This document shows positions 9,574-17,310 of a DNA stretch of 64,000 nt, one piece after another. How positions within the stretch are numbered: the stretch's first letter is position 1; every line of letters begins with the position of its first letter. A model generated the notes under the pieces. The model ran no database searches. It was not told the DNA's origin and saw only the letters and a list, made by a program, of their open reading frames with translations. The translations under genes and the position numbers were made by a program. This DNA comes from OLB11 sp041392835. Its GTDB lineage: Bacteria; Bacteroidota; Bacteroidia; Chitinophagales; Chitinophagaceae. The stretch is taken from positions 1-64,000 of the forward strand of contig JAWKLF010000007.1 in the NCBI GenBank assembly GCA_041392835.1, read 5' to 3'.

Positions 9574-11358
9574 TTAGCTATATATACTGGCTATAACGTC
9601 AGCGTATTTTTCTGCTATCTTTTTTCTACGCAATTTCATCGTTGCGGTAAGTTCACCCGTTTCTATAGTCCACTCGTTTAGCAATAATTTGAATTTCTTT
9701 ATTTGTTCGTGGGCTGCAAATAATTGATTAAATTGATCTAATTCCTTACGTATTAATCTCAATACATCTTTATCTGTTGTCAAATCAATATCTGAGGCCA
9801 GTTCAATATTTTTGTCCGAAAAAAATTCTCTTATTTTTTGAATTGAAGGTACTATAAGTGCCCCTGCAAATTTTTCATTGTTGCCTACTACCATTATTTG
9901 TTCTATAAAATGAGATTCTTTCATTTTGTTTTCAATAGGCAATGGCGCAATATATTTTCCACCCGATATTTTAAATATTTCCTTATTTCTGTCTGTAAGT
10001 TTTAAAAACTTTCCATCAATAAATTCACCAATATCACCAGTGTGAAACCATGAATCTTTTATAACTTCATCAGTAAGTTCGGGATGCTTATAATATCCTT
10101 TCATGATATTGGGTCCTTGACAAATAATTTCTCCATCGGCTCCCAGTTTCACTTTTACATTATCAATAACGGTGCCTATGGTTCCAAACTTTCTATTGAT
10201 TGCCTCATATCTATTTACACTTATCACAGGCGATGTTTCTGTAAGTCCGTAGCCTTCCATCACCACGATTTTAGCAGCTGTAAATAGCTTTAATAATCTT
10301 ACCTGACATGCTGCCGATCCTGTAACGATAGCTTTGATATTTCCACCAATTGCTTGTCGCCATTTAGTATAAACCAATTTATCAGCTATTGCCAATTTTA
10401 TTTTGTAACTTAAACTTTGCTTTTCTAAATTAAACTCAGAGGCCAAGGCAACAGCCCAATCAAAAATATTTTTTTTAAATCCATTCAGTTGCGACCCTTT
10501 TAATTCTATTTTCTCATATACTTTTTCTAACAATCTTGGAACAGTTGTAATTACTACAGGCTTTACATCCATCATGTCTGGCCCTATAGTTTCCATGCCT
10601 TCGGCAAAATAGATACTTACTTGCTTATTAATATAAATATTCATCACGGTACGCTCAAAAATATGATTGAGTGGCAAAAAACTTAAGATGCGCTCATTGC
10701 TATTACAAAAGTTGAATGCTGGCATACTCCCTTCAATATTGCTCATGATATTTTGGTGTGTAAGCATGACACCTTTTGGATTGCCCGTTGTACCAGATGT
10801 ATATATAATAGTGGCCAAATGTTGTGGTTTTAAACTATCTTTAATAGTATCTATTTCTGCTTTTTCAGTTTCATGTATGGGCTCCACAACACTGGTCCAA
10901 TGGGGAACATCTGGAATTTCATCGAATGAATAGATATGAGTCAAGCTAGGCAACTGATCTTTGACGGATTGAATTTTTTTATAAATAGATTTATCTGAAA
11001 TAAATAAAACTTTTATCTGAGATTCATTAATTATATAGGCCCATTCTGAAGCAGTAATTGAAGGGTATATAGGCACTAAAATACATCCTGCATATTGAGT
11101 TGCATAGTCCGTTATTATCCACTCAGGTCTATTATTGGCAATGATACCTATTTTACTCATGCCTTCATCGGTATAATCATGAGGACCCAAACCTAACTTC
11201 TTAATTGCAATAGCTAATTGATAGGCTTTTACTTTTACTTCTGATGCCAACATACCTTCCCATTTTAAATTCTTTTTGGCATGCAACATCGTTTTATTAG
11301 GATGATTCTGTATATATTGATCTAAAAGGTGAAAAAGTAAAGTGCAATTTTTATTCAT
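9574..11358 (-). CDS. Long-chain fatty acid-CoA ligase (AMP-dependent synthetase)
   Basis: This enzyme activates fatty acids to acyl-CoA through an acyl-adenylate, at the inner face of the membrane. The P-loop motif is TIIYTSGTTGNPKGVMLTH near residue 190. The A5 motif EGYGLTETSP and the A7/A8 motifs WFHTGDIGEF and LTDRNKEIFK follow in order. The 594-residue length fits the FAA1/COG1022 long-chain group. It begins 15 bases after the stop of the TPR gene and likely shares its transcript. The exact chain-length preference cannot be told from sequence alone. Confidence 0.93.
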   Translation of the reverse strand: MNKNCTLLFHLLDQYIQNHPNKTMLHAKKNLKWEGMLASEVKVKAYQLAIAIKKLGLGPHDYTDEGMSKIGIIANNRPEWIITDYATQYAGCILVPIYPSITASEWAYIINESQIKVLFISDKSIYKKIQSVKDQLPSLTHIYSFDEIPDVPHWTSVVEPIHETEKAEIDTIKDSLKPQHLATIIYTSGTTGNPKGVMLTHQNIMSNIEGSMPAFNFCNSNERILSFLPLNHIFERTVMNIYINKQVSIYFAEGMETIGPDMMDVKPVVITTVPRLLEKVYEKIELKGSQLNGFKKNIFDWAVALASEFNLEKQSLSYKIKLAIADKLVYTKWRQAIGGNIKAIVTGSAACQVRLLKLFTAAKIVVMEGYGLTETSPVISVNRYEAINRKFGTIGTVIDNVKVKLGADGEIICQGPNIMKGYYKHPELTDEVIKDSWFHTGDIGEFIDGKFLKLTDRNKEIFKISGGKYIAPLPIENKMKESHFIEQIMVVGNNEKFAGALIVPSIQKIREFFSDKNIELASDIDLTTDKDVLRLIRKELDQFNQLFAAHEQIKKFKLLLNEWTIETGELTATMKLRRKKIAEKYADVIASIYS

Positions 11359-11373
11359 TCTAAAAGTAGATTT

Positions 11374-12417
11374 TTAAGAGCGTTGATAATATTGATTTGA
11401 AAGTGGTTTGAATTTTTTACTTCTAAGATAAATATCAAATTCATTCATGTTTTTAGCAAATTTTTGTGCCCACTGCTTATACAACTTTTCATTATCGAGT
11501 CCTCCAAATAGCCATCTATTATAGCAATCAAAAAAACCATTCCCTATCATTCGTTGCTGAAAATCGAATAATGCAAACGGATATTGCAAAGCATATTGTT
11601 TATTCCATTCCATCAAAAAACGAGTACGTAACATAATTAAATTATCGGTTTGAATACCTCCAGTTACTACATTCTTTAATTGACTATATACATGCATACA
11701 AGCATCTGTAAAATCTTTTCCTTTCTCAAACTTATCTGTTTTATTTTCTAAGGTAAGATGATTAATTTCTGCCATCATATACTTATAACTTTCAAAAACT
11801 ATTTTTTTAATTTCTTGTGTATTTGACGATTGGCTTTCTAAATTAATAAATGTTTCTCCGTATAGGATAGCCCACAAATATTTTTTAGTAAATGAATATA
11901 CTTTAGCTAAGTAATAATAATTCATATAATATGATGGATCCATTTTTACACCTTCTTCCCAAGCTTCTGTAGCAGATTTATATTTTTTAATTGAATTGAG
12001 CAAATTCCCTTTTTCTGCGTATAAACTACCCGAATGAGGAAATTTTTTAATGCCTTTGTTAATTGCCGATTCGGCATCATCTATTTTTTTCTTTTTGGTA
12101 TAAATATTACATGCCAATCTAAAGGTCTCCTCATCGGCATCGTTTAATTTGAGCAAAGGTGCTATTACATATTCTGCACGAGCTAAATCCTGTACCATAT
12201 AATATGAGAATGCCAATTCTCTCCTAAGAAATAAATTATCAGGCTCTATATTGACTGCTTGATTATAAACCATGATGGCATTGGCATAGTCTTTCTGATT
12301 CATAAAATTTTTGGCAGACTGATATAAATCTCGAGCTTTCTCATTCAAGATTAATTGTTGTGAATTCACATTAGTAATAACAAACAACAAAAACAGATGT
12401 AGAATAAATCCTTTCAT
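11374..12417 (-). CDS. Secreted or periplasmic TPR-repeat protein
   Basis: The start is set at MKGFILHLFLLF, 11 codons inside the longest frame. This leaves a clean signal peptide (cleavage near NVNSQQ) and puts a TATTTTTG promoter box about 10 bases upstream. Residues about 25-190 form at least four tetratricopeptide-like helical pairs (for example ARDLYQSAKNFMNQKDYANA and AESAINKGIKKFPHSGSL). The C-terminal 150 residues are not repetitive and I do not recognise them. TPR proteins act as scaffolds, but the partner here is unknown. The gene leads an operon with the acyl-CoA ligase. Confidence 0.8.
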   Translation of the reverse strand: MKGFILHLFLLFVITNVNSQQLILNEKARDLYQSAKNFMNQKDYANAIMVYNQAVNIEPDNLFLRRELAFSYYMVQDLARAEYVIAPLLKLNDADEETFRLACNIYTKKKKIDDAESAINKGIKKFPHSGSLYAEKGNLLNSIKKYKSATEAWEEGVKMDPSYYMNYYYLAKVYSFTKKYLWAILYGETFINLESQSSNTQEIKKIVFESYKYMMAEINHLTLENKTDKFEKGKDFTDACMHVYSQLKNVVTGGIQTDNLIMLRTRFLMEWNKQYALQYPFALFDFQQRMIGNGFFDCYNRWLFGGLDNEKLYKQWAQKFAKNMNEFDIYLRSKKFKPLSNQYYQRS

Positions 12418-12427
12418 ATATAACAAA

Positions 12428-12435
12428 CAAAAATA
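12428..12435 (-). promoter_or_regulatory. -7 box (TATTTTTG) before the TPR gene
   Basis: The minus strand matches TAnnTTTG 10 bases before the ATG at 12417. It supports the shorter start for that gene and would drive the TPR/acyl-CoA ligase pair. Confidence 0.5.
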
Positions 12436-12490
12436 ATATCTTTTATTCATACATTTTAATTAAAAAGTAATTCATTCTGTACAAAAAAAT

Positions 12491-12498
12491 TACATTTG
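12491..12498 (+). promoter_or_regulatory. -7 box (TACATTTG) before nth
   Basis: TACATTTG matches TAnnTTTG and ends 10 bases before the nth ATG. No clear -33 TTG is visible. Confidence 0.55.
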
Positions 12499-12508
12499 AA
12501 ATAAAAAA

Positions 12509-13162
12509 ATGACTAAAAAAGAGCGTTACAATTTTATAATCAACTATTTTGAACGTAATAGTCCTGATGCTGAAACAGAACTACATTATCAATCAACCTA
12601 TGAATTATTAACAGCAGTCATTTTATCAGCACAATGTACAGACAAGCGAGTAAATTTGACCACTCCAAAACTTTTTAAAAAATATCCTACACTAACTGAT
12701 TTAGCACATGCCGAAGTAAATGATGTGTTTGATATAATAAAAAGTATAAGCTACCCAAACAATAAGGCAAAGCACCTTGTTGGCATGGCTCAAAAAGTTA
12801 TAGAAGAATATGATGGCCAAATACCCATGACAGTAAAAGAATTGATGACACTTCCAGGAGTTGGCAGAAAAACTGCAAATGTTGTAACCTCTGTAGTAGA
12901 CGAACAGCCCAACATGGCTGTAGATACTCATGTATTTAGAGTTTCGGCTCGTATAGGGCTTACTACAAACGCAAAAACTCCGTTGCAAACTGAACTCCAA
13001 CTCATAAAATATTTACCAAAAGATTTGATTCACAAAGCTCATCATTGGCTCATATTGCATGGTAGATATGTTTGCATAGCCCGCAAACCCAAATGCAATC
13101 AATGTAAAATCCAACAGGCTTGTAAGTACTATGAAAAGATTTCAAAACAAGAAAGTATATAA
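12509..13162 (+). CDS. nth: Endonuclease III (DNA glycosylase/AP lyase)
   Basis: Nth removes oxidised pyrimidines and nicks abasic sites in base-excision repair. The helix-hairpin-helix motif is LPGVGRKTANVV, which holds the catalytic lysine. The catalytic aspartate follows in AVDTHVFRVSARIG. The four iron-sulfur cysteines have the canonical C-x6-C-x2-C-x5-C spacing at the C-terminus (CIARKPKCNQCKIQQAC). The 217-residue length matches the family. It is followed 38 bases later by rlmN, which has its own promoter-like box. Confidence 0.96.
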   Translation: MTKKERYNFIINYFERNSPDAETELHYQSTYELLTAVILSAQCTDKRVNLTTPKLFKKYPTLTDLAHAEVNDVFDIIKSISYPNNKAKHLVGMAQKVIEEYDGQIPMTVKELMTLPGVGRKTANVVTSVVDEQPNMAVDTHVFRVSARIGLTTNAKTPLQTELQLIKYLPKDLIHKAHHWLILHGRYVCIARKPKCNQCKIQQACKYYEKISKQESI

Positions 13163-13169
13163 AAAACTG

Positions 13170-13177
13170 TACATTTG
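13170..13177 (+). promoter_or_regulatory. -7 box (TACATTTG) before rlmN
   Basis: TACATTTG lies 23 bases before the rlmN ATG, in the short gap after nth. This gives rlmN a likely start site of its own. Confidence 0.5.
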
Positions 13178-13200
13178 ATACTTAAATTCAATATACACAG

Positions 13201-14238
13201 ATGAAAAATCTGCGACACGCAACCCTAGAAGAAATAGAAGCCATCGTTGCTCAACATCATGAAGCTCCATTTAGAGCAAAACAAATTTATGAATGGCTTT
13301 GGAAAAAAAATATTTCCAATATAGATGAGATGAGCAACCTCTCAAAAGCATTTCGAGAAGCTTTAAAAAAAGAATATGATTTATTCAAACTAACTATACA
13401 CCATACTCAATATAGCGATGATAAAACAATAAAAAACAGATTTGTATTACACGATGGGCACTATGTAGAAGGAGTATTAATCCCTACAGAATTTCGAACT
13501 ACTGCTTGTGTTTCATCACAAGTTGGATGCAGCCTAACATGTAAATTTTGTGCTACAGGCTATATGGATAGAGTGCGCAATTTGACATTTGACGAAATAG
13601 TTGATCAAGTAATGCATTTAAACGAGCAAGCAGAAAAACACTTTAATAGAAAGCTAAGCAATATTGTTTTTATGGGCATGGGCGAACCACTTTTAAATTA
13701 TCAACAAGTACTAAAAGCTATAGAGTATATAACACATGTAGATTGTCTTGCCATGTCGCCAAGTAGAATTACAGTCTCTACTGCAGGTATTGCCAAAATG
13801 ATAAAAAAATTAGCTGACGATAAAGTTAGATTTAATTTAGCGGTTTCCTTACATGCTGCTGACGATGTAAAACGAAATGAAATCATGCCAATAAATGAAA
13901 CAAATTCATTACATTCATTAATTGAATCACTTACCTATTTTTATCAACGCACCAAAAATCCAATCACATTTGAATACATTTTATTTTCAAATTTTAATGA
14001 TGAACAAGTTGATGCAGACAATTTGATAAAAATTTGTCGAAAAATTCCATCCAAAGTCAATATTATTGAATACAACCCTATTGCATCTGCAAAGTTTTCT
14101 AAACCCAATGAAGAAAAAACAGATGCTTTTATGGAGTACTTGCAAAAACACAAAGTGAATGCTCGGCTTCGTAGAAGCAGAGGCAAAGATATAGATGCAG
14201 CATGCGGACAATTGGCTAATGTAAATAAGACAAATTAA
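13201..14238 (+). CDS. rlmN: Dual-specificity RNA methyltransferase RlmN (23S A2503 / tRNA A37)
   Basis: This radical-SAM enzyme adds a methyl group to C2 of adenine in 23S rRNA and some tRNAs. The radical-SAM cluster is CSLTCKFC (C-x3-C-x2-C). The two methyl-carrying cysteines are in TTACVSSQVGC and, near the C-terminus, in DIDAACGQLA. The SAM-binding GMGEPLLNY and the segment VRFNLAVSLHAA are present. RRSRGKDIDAACGQL is the family's C-terminal signature. The 345-residue length is standard. The next gene begins 14 bases after the stop. Confidence 0.97.
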   Translation: MKNLRHATLEEIEAIVAQHHEAPFRAKQIYEWLWKKNISNIDEMSNLSKAFREALKKEYDLFKLTIHHTQYSDDKTIKNRFVLHDGHYVEGVLIPTEFRTTACVSSQVGCSLTCKFCATGYMDRVRNLTFDEIVDQVMHLNEQAEKHFNRKLSNIVFMGMGEPLLNYQQVLKAIEYITHVDCLAMSPSRITVSTAGIAKMIKKLADDKVRFNLAVSLHAADDVKRNEIMPINETNSLHSLIESLTYFYQRTKNPITFEYILFSNFNDEQVDADNLIKICRKIPSKVNIIEYNPIASAKFSKPNEEKTDAFMEYLQKHKVNARLRRSRGKDIDAACGQLANVNKTN

Positions 14239-14252
14239 TTTTATTGTTTACT

Positions 14253-15230
14253 ATGAGAAAAAAAACAAATCCTAAAGAGGCCTTATTTGAGGATGTAAAA
14301 CCCAAAAAATCAAAAAAACTTCTATCCGTTTTTTCGCCAAAAGATATCAGTAAAAAAGAAAAACAACTAGCTGCTCAAGCCAAACAAGCAGCTATTGAAA
14401 AAAGAAAAAACGATAAGCAAGCTAATCGTAAAAAAAAGAGCCTAGCCGATGAGCAAATAAAGGTTGCACCAAAGAACGTTTTTATACCCAAGCCTAAAAC
14501 AAGTACAAAAGAACAAACAGAGGAAATGCCTTTGAATAAATTTGTTGCGCATAGCGGCATATGTTCTAGAAGGGATGCTGTGGACTTAATAAAAAAAGGG
14601 AAAATAAAAGTAAATGGTCTCGTTGAAACCATACCAGGCGTTAAAGTCACTCTAAATGATTATATACTGTTTGAAGATAAAAGACTTTTTATTCAACAAA
14701 AACATGTTTACTACTTACTTAATAAACCCAAAGGATATATCACCACTACCGAAGATCCCAAAGGCAGAAAAACTGTTTTAGATTTATTAAGACCCGTAGC
14801 ACACTTACGAATATTTCCAATAGGCCGCTTAGACAGAAATACAACTGGCTTGTTGCTTCTAACGAATGACGGTGACCTAGCACAAAAATTAGCACATCCC
14901 AAAAACAATATAAAAAAAGTGTATCAGGTAGTGTTGGACAAAATAGTGACTAAAAAACATATGGATGAAATAGCGCAAGGACTATTGTTAGAAGATGGCA
15001 AAGCCACAGTAGATGAAGTAGCATATATAAACCCTCAAAACAAAAAAGAAATTGGCATACAAATACATATAGGCAGAAACCGTATAGTGCGTCGAATATT
15101 TGAACATTTAGGATATCAAGTAAAAACGCTTGATAGAGTTATTTATGCAGGGCTTGACAAAAAAAATCTTCCTCGTGGTAAATGGCGGGAACTAAGTAAT
15201 AAAGAGATACTTTATTTAAAACATTATTGA
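14253..15230 (+). CDS. RNA pseudouridine synthase, RsuA/RluB family
   Basis: This enzyme isomerises a uridine to pseudouridine in rRNA. The ATG at 14253 is chosen over a TTG three codons upstream. Residues 1-90 form a Lys/Gln-rich, probably disordered extension. An S4 RNA-binding domain follows (LNKFVAHSGICSRRDAVDLI), then the catalytic domain with the active aspartate in IGRLDRNTTGLLLLTNDG. The end contains GRNRIVRRIFEHLGYQV, typical of this subfamily. Which rRNA position is modified cannot be read from the sequence. The stop codon overlaps the next start by one base (TGATG). Confidence 0.92.
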   Translation: MRKKTNPKEALFEDVKPKKSKKLLSVFSPKDISKKEKQLAAQAKQAAIEKRKNDKQANRKKKSLADEQIKVAPKNVFIPKPKTSTKEQTEEMPLNKFVAHSGICSRRDAVDLIKKGKIKVNGLVETIPGVKVTLNDYILFEDKRLFIQQKHVYYLLNKPKGYITTTEDPKGRKTVLDLLRPVAHLRIFPIGRLDRNTTGLLLLTNDGDLAQKLAHPKNNIKKVYQVVLDKIVTKKHMDEIAQGLLLEDGKATVDEVAYINPQNKKEIGIQIHIGRNRIVRRIFEHLGYQVKTLDRVIYAGLDKKNLPRGKWRELSNKEILYLKHY

Positions 15231-15766
15231 TGAATCTATATGTTATAGGCAATTTTTGGAAACAACACAAACAAATAAAATATGCGATTATTCCATACAT
15301 TGCTTTAGGGCTAATTTTGTCTTTAGCAATCGGAATTGAATACAACTGCGAAGGCCAAGAAATGTTTCCTACTTATTATGGAAGCCCCTTCGTATTTAAA
15401 AAAAAATCATTGGGAAATTCTATGGAATATTTCTACAGCATTTCAGGACTGATACTAAATCTTTTAGTTTGGAGTTTATTCCTTATATTAATAGACAAGA
15501 TAATACAAGCTATCAATGAAAAATTAAGAAGACCTAAGTGGTTAGGGCTCTCTTATAAAATTATTATCGGTTTGATGATTGCGTTCACGACTTTGAATAT
15601 AGTAATTGAGTCAACAATGATAGGACGAGGGTTTGATAAGGGATTAAATTATTGGAATTGGGACATGGATAAAGAAGCCAAAGATTCGGGAATGACTTGC
15701 AAAGTTGAAGTAAAACATATTGAAAATAAAATTGCTTATAACACAAGTTGTGAAAAGCAGGGCTGA
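15230..15766 (+). CDS. Integral membrane protein of unknown function, possibly frameshifted at its 3' end
   Basis: I do not recognise the family. The ATG at 15230 overlaps the preceding stop. Three hydrophobic helices are visible, at about residues 18-36, 66-88 and 104-124. Between the first two is a conserved-looking segment CEGQEMFPTYYGSPFVFKKKS, and the C-terminal 50 residues are hydrophilic with two cysteines. The frame stops at TGA (15764-15766). Immediately after it, the next frame continues with a well-formed coding-like stretch to 15884, so the annotated end may be the result of a one-base slip. Confidence 0.65.
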   Translation: MNLYVIGNFWKQHKQIKYAIIPYIALGLILSLAIGIEYNCEGQEMFPTYYGSPFVFKKKSLGNSMEYFYSISGLILNLLVWSLFLILIDKIIQAINEKLRRPKWLGLSYKIIIGLMIAFTTLNIVIESTMIGRGFDKGLNYWNWDMDKEAKDSGMTCKVEVKHIENKIAYNTSCEKQG

Positions 15767-15884
15767 AGTGCAAACTAAAGACTTCGTGCTTCTATTGGAC
15801 TTTGGTAACAAATTGAAACTTAGTGATCCGAAACTCGCCAAAGGCTTAGCCTTAAAACATTTTGAGAAACAAGCATTAGAATAA
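15767..15884 (+). other. Coding-like tail in the +1 frame after the membrane-protein gene
   Basis: Directly after the stop at 15766 the shifted frame encodes EVQTKDFVLLLDFGNKLKLS and continues as a hydrophilic helix to a TAA at 15882-15884. This frame is open from 15714. The residue composition is protein-like rather than random for such AT-rich DNA. It is either the displaced C-terminus of the upstream gene or a remnant of another gene. The only start for a separate protein would be a GTG at 15750. Confidence 0.4.
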
Positions 15885-15906
15885 TATTATCAAAACAAGA
15901 TAAAAA

Positions 15907-15981
<75 letters not shown>

Positions 15982-16035
15982 AACTATACGTGTAAGAACA
16001 AAAAAACCGACTGGAATCAATCGGTCAACTTCATT

Positions 16036-16110
16036 TGGAGCGGAAGAACAGAATCGAACTGTCGTCTTCAGCTTGGAAGGCTGAGGTAATAGCCACTATA
16101 CGACTTCCGC
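16036..16110 (-). tRNA. tRNA-Gly (anticodon TCC)
   Basis: On the minus strand the acceptor GCGGAAG pairs with CTTCCGC. The anticodon stem TCAGC/GCTGA encloses CTTCCAA, giving anticodon TCC. The T loop is GTTCGATTC, and CCA is encoded at the 3' end. Confidence 0.95.
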
Positions 16111-16226
16111 ATCTAGTGTTCAGAAAAGTGTGCTAAATATATGAACGAGTGAAATTCATATAGCGTCTTAAGAAAAAATTGAATTGAAAAAAATCAAAAA
16201 ATTTAAACTCAAGCACACACTTTTTG

Positions 16227-16309
16227 TGGGCAGTGATGGATTCGAACCACCGTAAGCCGAAGCTAGCAGATTTACAGTCTGCCCCCTTTAGCCACTCGGG
16301 CAACTACCC
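16227..16309 (-). tRNA. tRNA-Tyr (anticodon GTA)
   Basis: This 83-base class II tRNA has a long variable arm (TAGCTTCGGCTTA region). The acceptor GGGTAGT pairs with ACTGCCC. The anticodon stem GCAGA/TCTGC encloses CTGTAAA, giving GTA. The T loop is GTTCGAATC. CCA is not encoded. Confidence 0.95.
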
Positions 16310-16321
16310 AAATAAAAAAAG

Positions 16322-16394
16322 AGCCACTTGTCGGACTCGAACCAACGACCTGCTGATTACAAATCAGCTGCTCTACCAACTGAGCTAAAGTGGC
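16322..16394 (-). tRNA. tRNA-Thr (anticodon TGT)
   Basis: On the minus strand the acceptor GCCACTT pairs with AAGTGGC. The anticodon stem GCTGA/TCAGC encloses TTTGTAA, giving TGT. The T loop is GTTCGAGTC. CCA is not encoded. This is the first gene of the operon and lies about 50 bases after a strong promoter. Confidence 0.95.
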
Positions 16395-16446
16395 AACTTC
16401 AATTATTTAATATTAAAAAAAGAACTAATTGTTTTTTTGTGGACTG

Positions 16447-16477
16447 CAAATGTATAGATTGATTTCAATTTTGCAAA
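16447..16477 (-). promoter_or_regulatory. Promoter of the Thr-Tyr-Gly-Thr tRNA operon
   Basis: On the minus strand a -33 TTTG (16474-16477) is followed by a 19-base spacer and TACATTTG (16447-16454). This is a very close match to the Bacteroidota sigma-A consensus. It lies about 50 bases before the first tRNA. Confidence 0.8.
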
Positions 16478-16549
16478 TATTTTTTTTAAAAAGATTAATT
16501 TCGTTGAAATATATTTTTTTCAACCACACCCAAACAATCATTTTTTTTA

Positions 16550-17143
16550 GTGAACTATCTTGCTCATGCCTACTTATCGTTTAATAATCCCAACATATTA
16601 ATTGGAAATATGATGGGCGATTGGGTAAAAGGTAATCAAAAAGATAAATACCCTTTGAACATTCAAAAAGGCATACAACTACACAAAATAATAGATAAAA
16701 AAACAGATCAGAATAGCAAATTTCAGGAAGCAGTTCGATTCCTAAAACCTGCCTATCCCCTATCGGCACCGATATTTATGGATATTTTTTTTGATTATTT
16801 TTTAGCTAATAATCTTATTTTTTTTAACGACCAAAACCTGAAAACATTTACACAAGAAACTTATACGATTATTGAAAAAAATCATCATCATTTATCAGTC
16901 TTAATGTTTTCATTTTTTACAAATATGATAAATTATGATTGGCTATATCAGTATAAATTCAAACATTGAATAGAACGTATTCTCTATGCCTTTTGCAAAC
17001 GCCACCCTCGACTTGGCGACCCCACACAAGCACTTCACATATTGACCCAACATGAGGCTCAACTATCTATACTTTTTGAAGATTTCTTTATTCCATTTCA
17101 AAAAGAAATAGAAACAGAATTTATACATCTGAATGTAACATAA
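16550..17143 (+). pseudogene. ACP phosphodiesterase (AcpH/DUF479 family), interrupted by one in-frame TGA
   Basis: AcpH-family proteins remove the phosphopantetheine arm of acyl carrier protein. Translation starts at a GTG (VNYLAHAYLS, matching the family's MNFLAHLHLA start) and carries the HD-like motifs GNMMGDWVKG, LHKIIDKKTD and DIFFDYFLAN. It meets TGA at 16967-16969 after codon 139. The same frame then continues without a shift through IERILYAFCKRHPRLGDP, which matches the conserved MASRRPRL region of the family, to TAA at 17143. The total is 197 codons plus stop, against 193 residues in E. coli AcpH. TGA is an ordinary stop in neighbouring genes, so this is a nonsense mutation (one base from GGA) or a sequence error, not recoding. 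Confidence 0.85.
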
Positions 17144-17239
17144 CATTCCAAATAGCATGTCCTGAATGCTTTACTATATTTTTAACTAATAGGTTTTAAA
17201 TAATTTATTTGGAGTACTTATAATATAAGAAATTAAGTT

Positions 17240-17247
17240 TACCTTTG
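17240..17247 (+). promoter_or_regulatory. -7 box (TACCTTTG) before fusA
   Basis: TACCTTTG lies 63 bases before the fusA ATG and is followed by CGCC. It leaves an untranslated leader of about 55 bases. No -33 TTG lies at the usual distance. Confidence 0.6.
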
Positions 17248-17310
17248 CGCCTCTTAAAAAACAACTACACATTGTTTTAAAATAAAAAAATTAACTATAA
17301 AAATTTAAAA

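Noticed and set aside
16967..16969. Reassignment of TGA to Trp or selenocysteine to explain the broken ACP phosphodiesterase gene
   Set aside because: TGA ends several intact genes in the window (for example 15230, 15766, 42340), and no SECIS-like structure is visible at the site. A nonsense mutation or error is simpler.
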